A stretch of DNA of 6,586 bases from Rhodospirillales bacterium (GTDB taxonomy: Bacteria > Pseudomonadota > Alphaproteobacteria > Acetobacterales > Acetobacteraceae). Below, piece by piece: positions 1-5,872 of the stretch. The stretch lies in NCBI GenBank assembly GCA_015654825.1, contig JAATGE010000135.1, forward strand, positions 1 through 6,586. Reading direction: 5' to 3'. The translations under genes and the position numbers were made by a program. The first letter of the stretch is position 1. Each line of letters opens with the position of its first letter. The notes beneath the pieces are model-generated. The model was not told the origin of the DNA. It searched no databases and worked only from the letters and a program-made list of their open reading frames with translations.

Positions 1-11
1 TCAAAAATTCA

Positions 12-60
12 CAGGCTCTCTGCCCTGGACCCGCTGGGGCCTGAGGCCCCAGACCCCCAA
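12..60 (+). repeat. Double-hairpin repeat, copy 1 (left arm of inverted pair)
   Basis: GC-rich element made of two adjacent hairpins, the same unit as at 143-194 (inverted) and 5877-5930. The second hairpin is perfect: CTGGGGCC (34-41), loop TGA, GGCCCCAG (45-52). The first (12-27) is worn: CAGGC pairs with GCCTG only if one C is bulged. The shared core between hairpins is GGACCCGCTGGGG, and the unit ends in GACCCC(C)AA. Read on the minus strand, the worn hairpin is followed by a run of five T (complement of 3-7). This copy could therefore also end transcripts arriving from the minus-strand genes to its right. Repeat identity is seen directly; the terminator role is inference. Confidence 0.85.
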
Positions 61-73
61 TTTTGGAGGGAGA

Positions 74-111
74 CGGCGAAGCGGAAAAGCTATCGGTTTA
101 TGGCTTCGCCG
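74..111. repeat. Short inverted repeat between repeat copies 1 and 2
   Basis: Nine-base arms CGGCGAAGC (74-82) and GCTTCGCCG (103-111) enclose a 20-base A/T-richer spacer. The direct repeat GGGAGAC occurs at both edges (68-74 and 112-118). The structure lies roughly in the middle of the 82-base segment between the two inverted double-hairpin copies, so the whole 12-194 segment can fold as nested stems. The repeats are seen directly; whether the RNA or DNA structure has a role is unknown. Confidence 0.6.
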
Positions 112-142
112 GGGAGACAATGAAAAGCCGCGCAGCGCTAGT

Positions 143-194
143 TGGGGTCTGGGGCCTACTGGCCCCAGCGGGTCCAGGGCAGAGCCCTGGCCTT
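143..194 (-). repeat. Double-hairpin repeat, copy 2 (right arm of inverted pair)
   Basis: Inverted copy of the 12-60 element. The hairpins are CTGGGGCC (149-156), loop TACT, GGCCCCAG (161-168), and CCAGGGC (174-180), loop AGA, GCCCTGG (184-190). On the minus strand it begins AAGGCCAGGG, the same left edge as copy 3 at 5877. It starts 17 bases after the stop codon of the minus-strand gene ending at 211, so it may block 3' exonucleases or help end that transcript. There is no T-run directly after it. Confidence 0.88.
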
Positions 195-210
195 AAACTT
201 TCGCCGATGC

Positions 211-1320
211 CTAACGGCCGCGCACCAGCGAGAAGCCGTTGGTTCTCGCCCAATTGGGACCGCTATCCGGGTCGAGGCCGGTCAGCACGGCCATGGTCGC
301 GCGCGGCAGCAATTCGCGCAGCCTGTCGGGTTCGGCTTTCAGGGTCGGGGTTATTGCCACCTGCACGTAATCCAGTTCGGCGGCGGCCAGGTCCAGCACG
401 GCCAGCAGGGCAGGGCAGGCCGCGCGCAGCAGCAGGCGGTAGCCACGCGTGCGGGCGAAATTGCGCGCGAACGTAAAGCTCGCGGGATCTGCCAGGATGT
501 CCGCGGCCAGCAGGTTCAACGTCACGCCGCCGCGCAGCGTGCCCGGCAGGGCGGCGTCGAAACGGAGGAATTCCGGGGACAGGATGCTCGCGACGTTGAG
601 ATGCAGCGCGAACGGGCCGGTCGGCGCCCACGCCTGGCTAAAACTGTTCAGCGCCAGCATCCGCCGGTCGAAACTACGAGTCAGGCGGTGGAACAGCCAG
701 GGATCCGCCTTGATACGATAGCCCGGGCACAGGCTGGCGGCGACATCCCGCGCGGCGACGTAGCGTTCCTCCCAGGCCGGGGTGGGGGATGGGCCGGTCA
801 CGTGGAGCACCGGGCGCCAGCGCATGAAACGGCTGATATCGGCCTGCATCAACGCCTGCTCCAGCCGGGCCATCATGGCGGCGTCCGGGACGCGGGTCGG
901 CTCGAGGGTGCCGTCCGGTAGCGCCGCCGGACGCTCGATCAGTTCGTCGAGCAGCCACGGCGCCTGTTCGGGCAGATCGAACAGCGAGACGAGTTGGCCC
1001 GGTGCCACTGCCTGTTCGGCCGGCAGGTCGGCAAGCAAGTGGTCGATGGCGCCCATGGCAAGGGCGAGCTCCGGGCCGTCCCGGTTGCGCCAGACGATGG
1101 CCAGGCGGCCGCGGCTGAGCTCGAATTGCTGCGCCCGGTCCGCCTGGGCGAGGCTATCGAGTGCCGAGCGGGCGAGGCGGACGTGGTGCGCCTTTGCCAG
1201 CGAGGGCGGCAACAGGTCCGTATGCAGCAGTACGGCGCGGCGCTGCGCACCGGCTACCTCAGTGCGGCGCACCAGGTCGCGCAGGGAGGCTGCCTGGCTA
1301 GTTGGCGCGCTGGACGGCAT
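211..1320 (-). CDS. Degenerate EAL-like protein, smaller of a tandem paralogous pair
   Basis: A 369-residue protein with no signal peptide or membrane segment, so probably cytoplasmic. It has no confident family motif of its own but is a visible paralogue of the product of the upstream gene (1298-2857). Both share an HH[VL]R[LI]A element (here 45-50), a block ADP[WF]L-x11-RML with identical spacing (here 205-222), and an [AR]LHLN strand (238-242). In the neighbour this strand opens an EAL-like fold. The later segments around 262-300 and 317-326 align with the neighbour's EAL-like strands, but no catalytic acidic or lysine residues are kept. The protein stops near where the EAL family's final QG[FY] motif would fall. 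The ATG at 1320 overlaps the upstream gene by 23 bases and lacks a clear Shine-Dalgarno, so translation is probably coupled. Function unknown; a non-catalytic signalling or scaffold role is inference. Confidence 0.8.
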   Translation of the reverse strand: MPSSAPTSQAASLRDLVRRTEVAGAQRRAVLLHTDLLPPSLAKAHHVRLARSALDSLAQADRAQQFELSRGRLAIVWRNRDGPELALAMGAIDHLLADLPAEQAVAPGQLVSLFDLPEQAPWLLDELIERPAALPDGTLEPTRVPDAAMMARLEQALMQADISRFMRWRPVLHVTGPSPTPAWEERYVAARDVAASLCPGYRIKADPWLFHRLTRSFDRRMLALNSFSQAWAPTGPFALHLNVASILSPEFLRFDAALPGTLRGGVTLNLLAADILADPASFTFARNFARTRGYRLLLRAACPALLAVLDLAAAELDYVQVAITPTLKAEPDRLRELLPRATMAVLTGLDPDSGPNWARTNGFSLVRGR

Positions 1321-2857
1321 GCGCGGCGGAAAGCCGGTCTCCGATGACCGATAGCGGGCCCGGTGTGATGTCCAGCAGCCCCGGATTGCCGCAGGCGCCG
1401 CGGACGGCGGCGTTCAGCGACCCGGCGCGTGTCATGCACTGGCGCAGCGTGCAGGCGCGGGCGCTGTGGCAGACCGCGATCCGACCGGCGGCACGCACGG
1501 CGTCGAGATAGAAGCCCTGGAAGCGGGTGATGCCGCGGGACTGCCCCCAGACCAGTGCCTCTTCCGTTTCGGCGCGGGCCAGCACGATGCGGGCGGGCGT
1601 CAGGCGGGCGATGGCGGCATCGATCGCGGCCTTCATCGGCGGCGGTGAGTCCGCCAGGCGGGGCGACCAGGTGAGCTTGACCAGATCCGGGCGCAGCGCG
1701 GCCGGATGGGCCAGCACCAGGGACGCCTGCTCCAACCCGTCCAGCACCAGCGGAAAGCCGGCCATGTCGAGCAGCGAGTGCGCATACTCCATCAGCGGCA
1801 AGTCGCTGACGGCCTCCATCAGCGAAATCTCGATGCCGAAGCGGGCGCCGGTCTCCCGGGCGGTCTGCGCGAGGCGCGCGAAGGCAAGCGAAACGATGCC
1901 TTCCAGCGTCAGGTTCAGGTGCAGCCGCAGGCCCTGGCGCAGCACCGGGCGGGTCAGGCGGCCTCCGGCATGCAGATCGGCATTCAGCAATTGCAACATG
2001 CGCGCATCCAGCCGCGCCGCGAAGTGACGGACCAGGAACGGGTCGGCGCAGGCCTCCGCGATATCGCGATGCTCGGTCAGGGCGGCGAACGAGAAGGTCA
2101 GCTCACGGAACAGCGGCGCCAGCCGCGTGGCGAGGGGCTGGCCCCGGCCGGGGCACACCTCGATGGCGGTTTGTTGCAGCAGGAGGTCCGGTATCTGGGC
2201 CGACGCCAGCAGCGCTTCCAGCGCCACCAGGCCGGCGGCGCTCGTGGCGCCAGCCGACGGATCGTCGATCCCCGCGGCCGCGGCGATGGAATCGGCGGGC
2301 CGGTGTTCGAGGTAGGCGCGGAAGGCCGGACCTTCGGCTTCGAGCCGCCAGAGCGTGGTGAGGTTGGCGGGGTCGGGTGTGTCGGCCCCGAACAGGCGGC
2401 CGAGCGCGCTCGGCAGGCCGAGCGGAGAGGCCTGGCCGCTTACCAGGCGATTGTCCTCGTCGGGTGCCGCGCACAACAGCACCTGATCCAGGTTGCGGAG
2501 CGGGAATACCTGGCCGCTGTAGCGCTGGGCGGTGTCCTGCAGCAGGGCCTGGGCGATGCGCAGGTGATGCGGGCGCGGCGCCGGCGGTTTCAGGGCGGAG
2601 AGACGCAGCACCAGGGCCAGCTTGCCCCGCGGCGCCCGCAGCGCCCGCTCCACGGCGTCGGCCAGCAGGTGCTCGGTGTTGGTGCCGCCATGCGGATCGG
2701 GCGTGGCGTTGTTCACGACGGCCCGGACCTGAGGTGGCACCGGCGGCCGCACCGGACTGGCGCCGGCCGCGATAGTCCGCCCCGGGGCATCGGGCGGCGC
2801 GGCGATCCGGGGCGCTGGCTCAAGCCTGAATTCCCACCGGTTCGACTCCTGTTGCAT
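1298..2857 (-). CDS. Degenerate EAL-domain protein with C-terminal cysteine cluster
   Basis: A 519-residue soluble protein. Residues 1-58 are Pro/Ala-rich and probably disordered. Residues 60-185 resemble a worn GGDEF-like or sensory fold. Residues 310-460 follow the EAL phosphodiesterase pattern: LHLNLT (312-317, cf. NLS), FGIEISLME (340-348, cf. LEITE), FPLVLDGL (368-375, cf. IALDDFG), DLVKLTWS (391-398, cf. LKID) and RIVLARAETEEA (423-434, cf. VAEGVET), then GITRFQGFYLD (442-452, cf. GCDYVQGYLFS). The EAL tripeptide and the second Asp of the DD pair are missing, so c-di-GMP hydrolysis is unlikely. The tail has C463, C469, C474 and C489 (C-x5-C-x4-C-x14-C), suggesting metal binding. The ATG at 2857 has no evident Shine-Dalgarno. 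First gene of a two-gene unit, divergent from the phosphatase. EAL-like assignment is moderately sure; function is not known. Confidence 0.82.
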   Translation of the reverse strand: MQQESNRWEFRLEPAPRIAAPPDAPGRTIAAGASPVRPPVPPQVRAVVNNATPDPHGGTNTEHLLADAVERALRAPRGKLALVLRLSALKPPAPRPHHLRIAQALLQDTAQRYSGQVFPLRNLDQVLLCAAPDEDNRLVSGQASPLGLPSALGRLFGADTPDPANLTTLWRLEAEGPAFRAYLEHRPADSIAAAAGIDDPSAGATSAAGLVALEALLASAQIPDLLLQQTAIEVCPGRGQPLATRLAPLFRELTFSFAALTEHRDIAEACADPFLVRHFAARLDARMLQLLNADLHAGGRLTRPVLRQGLRLHLNLTLEGIVSLAFARLAQTARETGARFGIEISLMEAVSDLPLMEYAHSLLDMAGFPLVLDGLEQASLVLAHPAALRPDLVKLTWSPRLADSPPPMKAAIDAAIARLTPARIVLARAETEEALVWGQSRGITRFQGFYLDAVRAAGRIAVCHSARACTLRQCMTRAGSLNAAVRGACGNPGLLDITPGPLSVIGDRLSAAHAVQRAN

Positions 2858-2875
2858 TCGCGTTAGGGTGCATCG

Positions 2876-3598
2876 GTGATGGTTTCTTCGTCGTTAGCGC
2901 CCGGTCGAATGCCGGAAGGGCGTCGCGCCTACGTGGTGGGCGATGTGCACGGCTGCCTCGACCGCCTGGTCTCGCTGCATTGGCAGATCGCCCGCGACCT
3001 GGCGGAGTTTCCGGTGCGCGACAGCGTATTGGTGCATTTGGGCGACTACGTGGATCGCGGGCCGGATAGCGCCGGCGTGCTGTGGTTGCTGGGGGGCACG
3101 CTGGCGGCGCCGGTGACCCGTCGGGTGGACCTGCGCGGCAACCACGAGTTGCTGATGTTCGATGCGCTGCAAGGCAACCTTGCCGCGGCAAGCCTGTGGC
3201 TCGACAACGGCGGCGAGACGACGCTGCAAAGCTACGGCGTGCGCGAAACCAGCGCGGTGCGGCCGGATGACTGGCTGGCCCACGTGCCGGCCGCGCATCT
3301 GAGCTACATCGCCGGCCTGGACTTGATGCACCGGGAAGGCAACTACCTGTTCGTGCATGCCGGCATCCGGCCCGGCGTGCCGATCAGGGCGCAGAAACCC
3401 GAGGATCTGATGTGGATCCGCGAACCGTTCCTTTCCGACCGCGCGCCGCGCGACGTGGTTGTCGTGCACGGCCACACGCCGCGGCCGGAGGTGGAGGTGT
3501 TCGAAAATCGCATCGGCATCGACACCGGCGCCGTCATGGGCGGGGCGTTGACGTGCCTGGTGCTCGAGGACGACCGGATGCGGTTGCTGTCCGCTTAA
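2876..3598 (+). CDS. PPP-family metallophosphoesterase (Ser/Thr phosphatase or ApaH type)
   Basis: A 240-residue cytoplasmic metallo-phosphatase of the family that uses two metal ions to hydrolyse phosphoester or phosphoanhydride bonds. All signature motifs are intact: GDVHG (22-26), GDYVDRG (56-62), RGNHE (87-91), HAG (161-163) and HGHT (198-201). The length fits bacterial PP1-like phosphatases. Substrate (phosphoprotein or dinucleoside polyphosphate) cannot be told from sequence. The start is GTG at 2876 or the adjacent ATG at 2879; AGGG at 2865-2868 gives spacings of 7 or 10 bases. The reading frame also has a later ATG at 2909 with no Shine-Dalgarno. It is divergent from the EAL-like pair with 18 bases between start codons, and ends at an intrinsic terminator. 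A role opposing a nearby kinase is not supported by anything in the window. Confidence 0.93.
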   Translation: MMVSSSLAPGRMPEGRRAYVVGDVHGCLDRLVSLHWQIARDLAEFPVRDSVLVHLGDYVDRGPDSAGVLWLLGGTLAAPVTRRVDLRGNHELLMFDALQGNLAAASLWLDNGGETTLQSYGVRETSAVRPDDWLAHVPAAHLSYIAGLDLMHREGNYLFVHAGIRPGVPIRAQKPEDLMWIREPFLSDRAPRDVVVVHGHTPRPEVEVFENRIGIDTGAVMGGALTCLVLEDDRMRLLSA

Positions 3599-3612
3599 AC
3601 CGGCGGCCCCCC

Positions 3613-3641
3613 GCTGCCACACGCGGACTGCGGCAGCTTTT
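3613..3641 (+). terminator. Intrinsic terminator after the phosphatase gene
   Basis: GCTGCC (3613-3618) pairs with GGCAGC (3632-3637) across a 13-base loop, followed directly by TTTT (3638-3641). It starts 14 bases after the stop codon. The stem is short and the U-run modest, so efficiency is uncertain. Confidence 0.6.
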
Positions 3642-3751
3642 CAAATCCGGCTTTCGCCGCGGCGCTTTCTGATCCGCGCCTGATGGCCCCGCCGCCCCAT
3701 CCATATGGCGCCTTTACGCCCGGGTGGGCCACACCGGCCCCGCACGCCACC

Positions 3752-3767
3752 GTGGCACAAATGCCAC
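3752..3767. promoter_or_regulatory. Perfect palindrome upstream of the porin gene, possible operator
   Basis: GTGGCA (3752-3757), CAAA, TGCCAC (3762-3767) is a perfect 6-bp inverted repeat in the 285-base non-coding gap. Its centre lies about 70 bases upstream of the start site predicted from the sigma-54-like box at 3803-3818. It could bind a dimeric regulator or form a hairpin. There is no T-run after it, so it is not an obvious terminator. Binding protein unknown. Confidence 0.35.
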
Positions 3768-3802
3768 AGGATGCGCCGCGAACCCCACACGTGGCGCGCC
3801 GA

Positions 3803-3818
3803 TGGCACGCCATGTGCA
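3803..3818 (+). promoter_or_regulatory. Candidate sigma-54 (RpoN) promoter for the outer-membrane protein gene
   Basis: TGGCACG (3803-3809), four bases, then GTGCA (3814-3818) differs from the RpoN consensus TGGCACG-N4-TTGCA at one position. The invariant GG (3804-3805) and GC (3816-3817) are 12 bases apart, as that class needs. Predicted transcription start is near 3829, giving a leader of about 55 bases before the ATG at 3884. No convincing sigma-70 boxes were seen in this gap. The match may be by chance, because the area is rich in TGGCAC/GCCAC-like words. Confidence 0.42.
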
Positions 3819-3868
3819 CCTCAATCCGCGTGTCCGTGGGCGGCCCCGCCGCCTCCAGCAACGCAGGC

Positions 3869-3874
3869 AAGGAA
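3869..3874 (+). promoter_or_regulatory. Ribosome binding site setting the porin start
   Basis: AAGGAA lies about nine bases before the ATG at 3884, in a purine-rich stretch that continues to the start codon. It favours 3884 over the in-frame ATG at 3683. Starting at 3683 would bury the signal peptide 67 residues inside the protein. Confidence 0.7.
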
Positions 3875-3883
3875 AGAGCGAGA

Positions 3884-5101
3884 ATGACTATTAGCGTAAC
3901 GAGATGGGCCGCTTCCGCCGGCGCGATCTGCCTTGCCGGTGTCTTTGCGGCTCCGGCCTTCGCGCAGGCGCCCGCAGCCCCTGCGCCCGCCGCTCCGGCG
4001 GCGCCCCCCGCCGTCACTCTGAACGCGCCGGGCATGGACGGCCCGCTCTCATGGCCGACCAACCCGTATTCGGTCGATGTCGGCCCGCTCGGCAAATGGT
4101 ACGTGGACGCTGCCGTCACCGGCCTCGGCTACGTGCAAAGCGACAGGATCGCGGGCGACCGCAACGCCTCGTTCGACCTCTCCAACGGCCAGGTTTTCAT
4201 CCAGAAGGTGGATGGCTGGTGGCAGTTCTATGCCCAGGTCGGGGCCTATTCGTTGCCGGTGCTCGGCGCGCCGTATGTGCCGAACGACAGCAGCCACGCG
4301 CTGAACAACTTTTTCAGCGCCGTGCCGCAGGCGTTCCTGAAGATCGTTCCGGCGGAGAATTTTTCGATCATTGCCGGCAAGCTGCCGACTTTGATCGGTG
4401 CCGAGTACACCTTCACTTTCGAGAACTTCAATATCGAGCGCGGGCTGCTGTGGAACCAGGAGCCGGCGGTCAGCCGCGGCGTTCAGGGCAGCTACGTGGC
4501 GGGCCCGGTCACCGTGAACCTGTCGCTGACCGACGGATACTATTCCAATCGTTATAACTGGATCACCGGCTCCGTTGCGTGGGCGATCAATCCCACCAAC
4601 ACGCTGACTTTCGCCGCCGGCGGCAACATGGGCCACACGGTGACCAACCAGTTCGCGACGCCGACGCCGCAGAACAACAGTTCCATCTACAATCTGATCT
4701 ACACCTACAACAGCGCGCCCTGGACCATTACGCCCTACCTGCAGGTGCAGGACGTGCCGAAGAATACCGACGTCGGTATCCTGAAGGGTGCGACGGCGTG
4801 GTCCGGTGCGCTGCTTGTCTCGTACGCAATTGACAGCAATTGGAGCATCGGCGCGCGCGGCGAATTCATTACCACGGACGGCGATGCCGCGGACGGTGCG
4901 CCGAACATCACGTTCTATGGGCCGGGCAGCAAGGCCTGGTCGCTGACCGTGACGCCGACCTGGCAGTACAACCGTTTCTTCGCCCGCGGCGAATTCTCGG
5001 TAGTAGCCGCCTCCAGCATCACCCCCGGCCTGGCGTTCGGCACCAACGGCACCGACAAAACCCAGTTCCGCGGCCTGTTGGAAACAGGCATCCTGTTCTG
5101 A
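3884..5101 (+). CDS. Exported outer-membrane beta-barrel protein, BBP2-type porin
   Basis: A 405-residue precursor with a clear Sec signal peptide: Arg at 7, hydrophobic core about 9-22, and cleavage likely after AFA (25-27). The mature N-terminus has a Pro/Ala-rich linker (28-45). The rest is rich in alternating aromatic/polar strands and Gly/Asn/Thr turns, and ends in Phe, the usual C-terminal signal for insertion of outer-membrane barrels. The segment with AGKLPTLIGAE followed by NIERGLLWNQEP resembles the conserved part of the putative beta-barrel porin-2 (BBP2) family. It probably forms a passive or substrate-selective channel; substrate unknown. The start is set by the Shine-Dalgarno at 3869 and the signal peptide. 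It is a single transcription unit with a candidate sigma-54 promoter upstream and a strong hairpin downstream. Barrel and export are firm; family placement is from memory. Confidence 0.88.
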   Translation: MTISVTRWAASAGAICLAGVFAAPAFAQAPAAPAPAAPAAPPAVTLNAPGMDGPLSWPTNPYSVDVGPLGKWYVDAAVTGLGYVQSDRIAGDRNASFDLSNGQVFIQKVDGWWQFYAQVGAYSLPVLGAPYVPNDSSHALNNFFSAVPQAFLKIVPAENFSIIAGKLPTLIGAEYTFTFENFNIERGLLWNQEPAVSRGVQGSYVAGPVTVNLSLTDGYYSNRYNWITGSVAWAINPTNTLTFAAGGNMGHTVTNQFATPTPQNNSSIYNLIYTYNSAPWTITPYLQVQDVPKNTDVGILKGATAWSGALLVSYAIDSNWSIGARGEFITTDGDAADGAPNITFYGPGSKAWSLTVTPTWQYNRFFARGEFSVVAASSITPGLAFGTNGTDKTQFRGLLETGILF

Positions 5102-5110
5102 AACGAACAG

Positions 5111-5135
5111 CGGGGGAAGCCTGGTGCTTCCCCCG
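5111..5135. terminator. Strong GC-rich hairpin after the porin gene
   Basis: CGGGGGAAGC (5111-5120), loop CTGGT, GCTTCCCCCG (5126-5135) is a perfect 10-bp stem starting nine bases after the porin stop codon. No U-run follows directly; a T6 tract comes at 5152-5157. It probably works with the A/T palindrome just downstream, either as a terminator or as a 3'-end stabiliser. Confidence 0.65.
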
Positions 5136-5158
5136 TCCTGGTGCACAAAAGTTTTTTG

Positions 5159-5179
5159 GTTCTTTTTTCAAAAAAGAAC
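5159..5179. terminator. A/T-rich palindrome, probable bidirectional terminator
   Basis: GTTCTTTTTT (5159-5168), centre C, AAAAAAGAAC (5170-5179) is a perfect 10-bp inverted repeat. It is preceded by AAAAGTTTTTT and lies midway between the convergent porin and ccmB genes. The T-tract on each strand makes it suited to stop transcripts from both sides. Its very different base composition from the surrounding DNA is striking. Terminator function is inferred. Confidence 0.55.
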
Positions 5180-5206
5180 ATCTTTCTGAATTTCGGCAGC
5201 GCCGTA

Positions 5207-5872
5207 TCAATCCACCGCCCCCCGCAAAGCCGCCCCCGCCGCCAGCGGACAAAGCGGCAAACAGGCCGCCAAAAAAGCCGCCAGCAGCAGCAGATGCGGC
5301 CGGGCCGAAAGCCCGAACCCCGCGGCATCCGCCGCCAGCGTACCGAAAATCAGCACCGGCGTAGCCAGCGGCAGCACCAGGACCGGCAGCAACACGCCGC
5401 CCCGCCGCGCCCCCAGCACGATCGCCGCCCCCGCGGTGCCCAGCAGCGACAGCACCGCGGTCCCCATCGCCAACCCGCCCAGCAACACCGGCAGCGTGGC
5501 AAAACGCATTTGCAGCATGATCGCCAGCGGCCCGGCGGCGAGCAGCAGCGGCAGCCCCGTCACCAGCCAATGTGCCAAGGCCTTGGCCCCGGCCACGACA
5601 CTGGCGGGGGCGCCGCTCACCATCAGCTGGTCCAGTGATCCATCCTCGAAATCACCGCCGAACAGCCGATCCAGAGGCAGCAATGCCGCCAGTAGCGCAC
5701 ATACCCACACTACCCCGGGCGCGATCCGTGCAAGCGTTTCGGGGCTGGGGCCGATGGCCAGCGGAAATAAGGCGCCGGCTACAAAGAAGAATAGGAGCGC
5801 ACCTAGCGTGTCCGCGCCGTGGCGGGCGGCCAGGCGGAGTTCGCGGAACAGGACGGCAAGGAACGCAGTCAA
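5207..5872 (-). CDS. ccmB: Haem exporter membrane protein CcmB
   Basis: A 221-residue inner-membrane protein with about six hydrophobic helices (roughly 22-42, 47-68, 98-121, 126-152, 158-180, 192-216). This matches CcmB, the membrane subunit paired with CcmA in cytochrome c maturation (System I). Typical features are the N-terminal pattern FLAVLFRELRLAARHGAD, the motif LFGGDFEDGSLDQL (70-83) between helices 2 and 3, and the usual length. The start codon is TTG at 5872; it shares TTGA with the ccmA stop, so translation is probably coupled to ccmA. There is no good independent Shine-Dalgarno, because the upstream DNA is a repeat element. No ccmC follows: the next gene is convergent and unrelated. 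Confidence 0.93.
   Translation of the reverse strand: MTAFLAVLFRELRLAARHGADTLGALLFFFVAGALFPLAIGPSPETLARIAPGVVWVCALLAALLPLDRLFGGDFEDGSLDQLMVSGAPASVVAGAKALAHWLVTGLPLLLAAGPLAIMLQMRFATLPVLLGGLAMGTAVLSLLGTAGAAIVLGARRGGVLLPVLVLPLATPVLIFGTLAADAAGFGLSARPHLLLLAAFLAACLPLCPLAAGAALRGAVD

Noticed and set aside
120..210. Possible small ORF starting at the ATG at 120 (MKSRAAL...)
   Set aside because: Most of its codons come from repeat copy 2, it continues into antisense of the next gene, and it has no homologous feature.
142..921. 259-codon plus-strand frame opposite the smaller paralogue
   Set aside because: It begins inside the repeat element and has a Gln/Arg/Gly-rich shadow composition. The opposite strand aligns with its neighbour's product.
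1706..2866. 386-codon plus-strand frame opposite the EAL-like gene
   Set aside because: Its product is dominated by Gln, Arg and Gly with no motif, typical of the antisense of a GC-rich gene. The minus-strand protein has recognisable EAL-like blocks and a paralogue next door.
2842..2869. Sigma-70-like promoter for the phosphatase (TCGACT and TAGGGT, 16-base gap)
   Set aside because: The -10 match is poor and overlaps the proposed Shine-Dalgarno, so it cannot be supported from sequence alone.
2894..3622. 242-codon minus-strand frame opposite the phosphatase
   Set aside because: The plus strand has every PPP-family metal-binding motif; the minus frame is a shadow.
3683..3883. 67-residue N-terminal extension of the porin from the ATG at 3683
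   Set aside because: It would place the signal peptide internally and lacks a Shine-Dalgarno. It also covers the candidate promoter and palindrome.
4049..5146. 365-codon minus-strand frame opposite the porin gene
   Set aside because: No motif and an Arg/Gly/Val-rich composition; the plus strand encodes a clear signal peptide and beta barrel ending in Phe.
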